Part shown: in pieces, positions 6,084 to 6,694 of the stretch | Layout of the letters: every line of letters starts with the position of its first letter | Position numbering within the stretch: the first letter of the stretch is position 1 | NCBI GenBank assembly: GCA_903893935.1 | Contig: CAITOD010000164.1 | Span: forward strand, 1-6,694 | DNA from: an uncultured Sphingomonadales bacterium | GTDB lineage: Bacteria > Pseudomonadota > Alphaproteobacteria > Sphingomonadales > Sphingomonadaceae | Length of the DNA: 6,694 bases | Direction: 5' to 3' | Made by a program: the position numbers and the translations under genes | Notes under the pieces: generated by a model | The model's input: the letters and a program-made list of their open reading frames with translations, nothing else | The model's database searches: none | Told to the model about the DNA's origin: nothing

Positions 6084-6395
6084 TTAGGGAATTTTGTGGG
6101 CGTCAGAACAACGCATCCAGTGGTTATCCGCCTCAATCGGGTCCATCTTCTCAGAGTCCCAGCACCAGCCAAGATGCGTAAGTTTTAACAAGATTCGGCC
6201 GCGCTCCAAGCAAATACGCCCATTTGGGTCCCCTCCAGGGGCACGACAGCGATCGTCTAGCGCGTCCTCCTTGCGAATCAGCGCCTTGATTTTGGCACTC
6301 ATCTGCGGAGGCTGCTTTGCCAAAGCCGCCGCGGGGCAGTCCGTTGCACCGATCATGAAAAGCGTAAGCATGGGAAATATCAGCCGGTTGCGCAC
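6084..6395 (-). CDS. Secreted four-cysteine protein, copy 2 (candidate immunity protein or lysozyme inhibitor)
   Basis: This 103-residue paralogue of the 4569-4880 product has the same length once the start is placed at GTG 6395. An AAGGGGG-like site lies just upstream on the minus strand. The signal peptide has its hydrophobic core at LIFPMLTLFMIGA (5-17) and a cleavage site after AAALA. The mature part keeps C50, C62, C78 and C96 within KEDALDDRC, ICLER, LGWCWD and HWMRC. The extra C20 lies inside the signal peptide and has no lipobox around it. Differences from copy 1 cluster just after GWCWD (81-91) and in 51-57, which could set partner specificity. The frame extends upstream to 6464, but those residues only delay the signal peptide. 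Pairing with the neighbouring lysozyme-like gene is inferred from the repeated arrangement. Confidence 0.75.
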   Translation of the reverse strand: MRNRLIFPMLTLFMIGATDCPAAALAKQPPQMSAKIKALIRKEDALDDRCRAPGGDPNGRICLERGRILLKLTHLGWCWDSEKMDPIEADNHWMRCSDAHKIP

Positions 6396-6507
6396 GGCAT
6401 CCCCCTTATGTCCAAAATTTGGTTCAATACCTTTTTTACTAGTGCGCTCCAAAATTGCATTCAAATTGTTGTGGTTCCACGACGAATTGTCTCGTAATTG
6501 GAAGTGT

Positions 6508-6694
6508 TTACGCCGACACAGATGCGCGCTGCGCCATCTCTGCCGGCGTCAGTCTGCGCATGTAGGCGAACGTGCTCTCGCTCTCGACCATCTTCAAATG
6601 CATCAGCTCGCTGGTCGCGTCGTCAATGTAGACCAGCAGCGTGCACTGCGGGCCGCGCGATTCAAACCACCAATGCTTTGAGCCGTCGAGTTGG
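6508..6694 (-). pseudogene. Transposase fragment, ISNCY-type DDE (rve) domain
   Basis: From the window edge the minus strand reads QLDGSKHWWFESRGPQC and then LLVYIDDATSELMHLKMVESESTF. That is the start of the integrase-core domain of ISNCY-type transposases, with the first catalytic Asp in the DGS motif. After ESTFAYM the match stops. An unrelated 16-residue tail (beginning RRLTPAEMAQRA) leads to a TAA at 6508-6510. The rest of the DDE domain, including the second Asp and the Glu, is missing, so the gene is broken. The 5' part lies outside the window. It marks a mobile element next to the duplicated module. Confidence 0.8.

Larger units (their letters stand above)
5304..6395. repeat. Direct duplication, unit 2 (lysozyme-like + four-Cys module)
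   Basis: This is the partner of unit 1 (3799-4880). The leader and the first ~200 coding bases are the most alike; the C-terminal enzyme half and the four-Cys gene have drifted more. Both units keep both reading frames open and the same tail-to-tail geometry. That indicates selection on both genes rather than decay. Confidence 0.85.

Noticed and set aside
3799..6395. CRISPR array
   Set aside because: There are only two long diverged repeats that contain genes, with no short regularly spaced repeats.
6094..6681. 195-codon plus-strand frame across the right end
   Set aside because: It is antisense to the four-Cys gene and the transposase fragment, both of which have recognisable features.

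Overview
The window looks like a chromosome segment of a high-GC alphaproteobacterium, most likely a sphingomonad (Novosphingobium/Sphingopyxis-like). The clues are an Hfq protein carrying two complete Hfq domains in one chain, the gene order hfq-hflX-mazG, GC-rich codon use in the left half, and an intergenic palindrome of a kind common in this group. The assignment is an inference from sequence reading; no search was run.

Left part (1-2873), ordinary core genome. A double-domain hfq (120-695) is followed, with a TTGA stop/start overlap, by the ribosome-associated GTPase gene hflX (692-2038). A mazG nucleotide pyrophosphohydrolase gene (2873-2106, minus strand) converges on hflX across a 67-bp gap that holds a 12-bp-arm palindrome.

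Middle part (2874-3867), the border of an accessory region. A small 70-residue protein of unknown function (3067-3279) is followed by an intact VapB-type antitoxin (3311-3559). A vapC toxin remnant (3556-3709) overlaps it and keeps only the first ~20 and last ~30 codons, in different reading frames. The deletion puts the vapC start in frame with the downstream lysozyme-like gene.

Right part (3868-6694), accessory and visibly less GC-rich. A two-gene module is present twice in direct orientation, offset by about 1.5 kb. Each copy has a plus-strand lysozyme-like protein (229 and 232 residues) that lacks a signal peptide. Each also has a minus-strand 103-residue protein with a signal peptide and four conserved cysteines. 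The two genes meet tail to tail with 11-12 bp between stops. The pairing suggests a peptidoglycan-cutting enzyme with a dedicated periplasmic partner (immunity protein or lysozyme inhibitor); this is the most interesting candidate system here, and the functional link is inference. Between the copies lies about 490 bp without a convincing gene. It holds a 25-bp-period tandem repeat resembling the terminal repeats of IS21-type elements and a strong hairpin. The right edge carries a truncated DDE transposase of the ISNCY type, so mobile DNA probably shaped the region.
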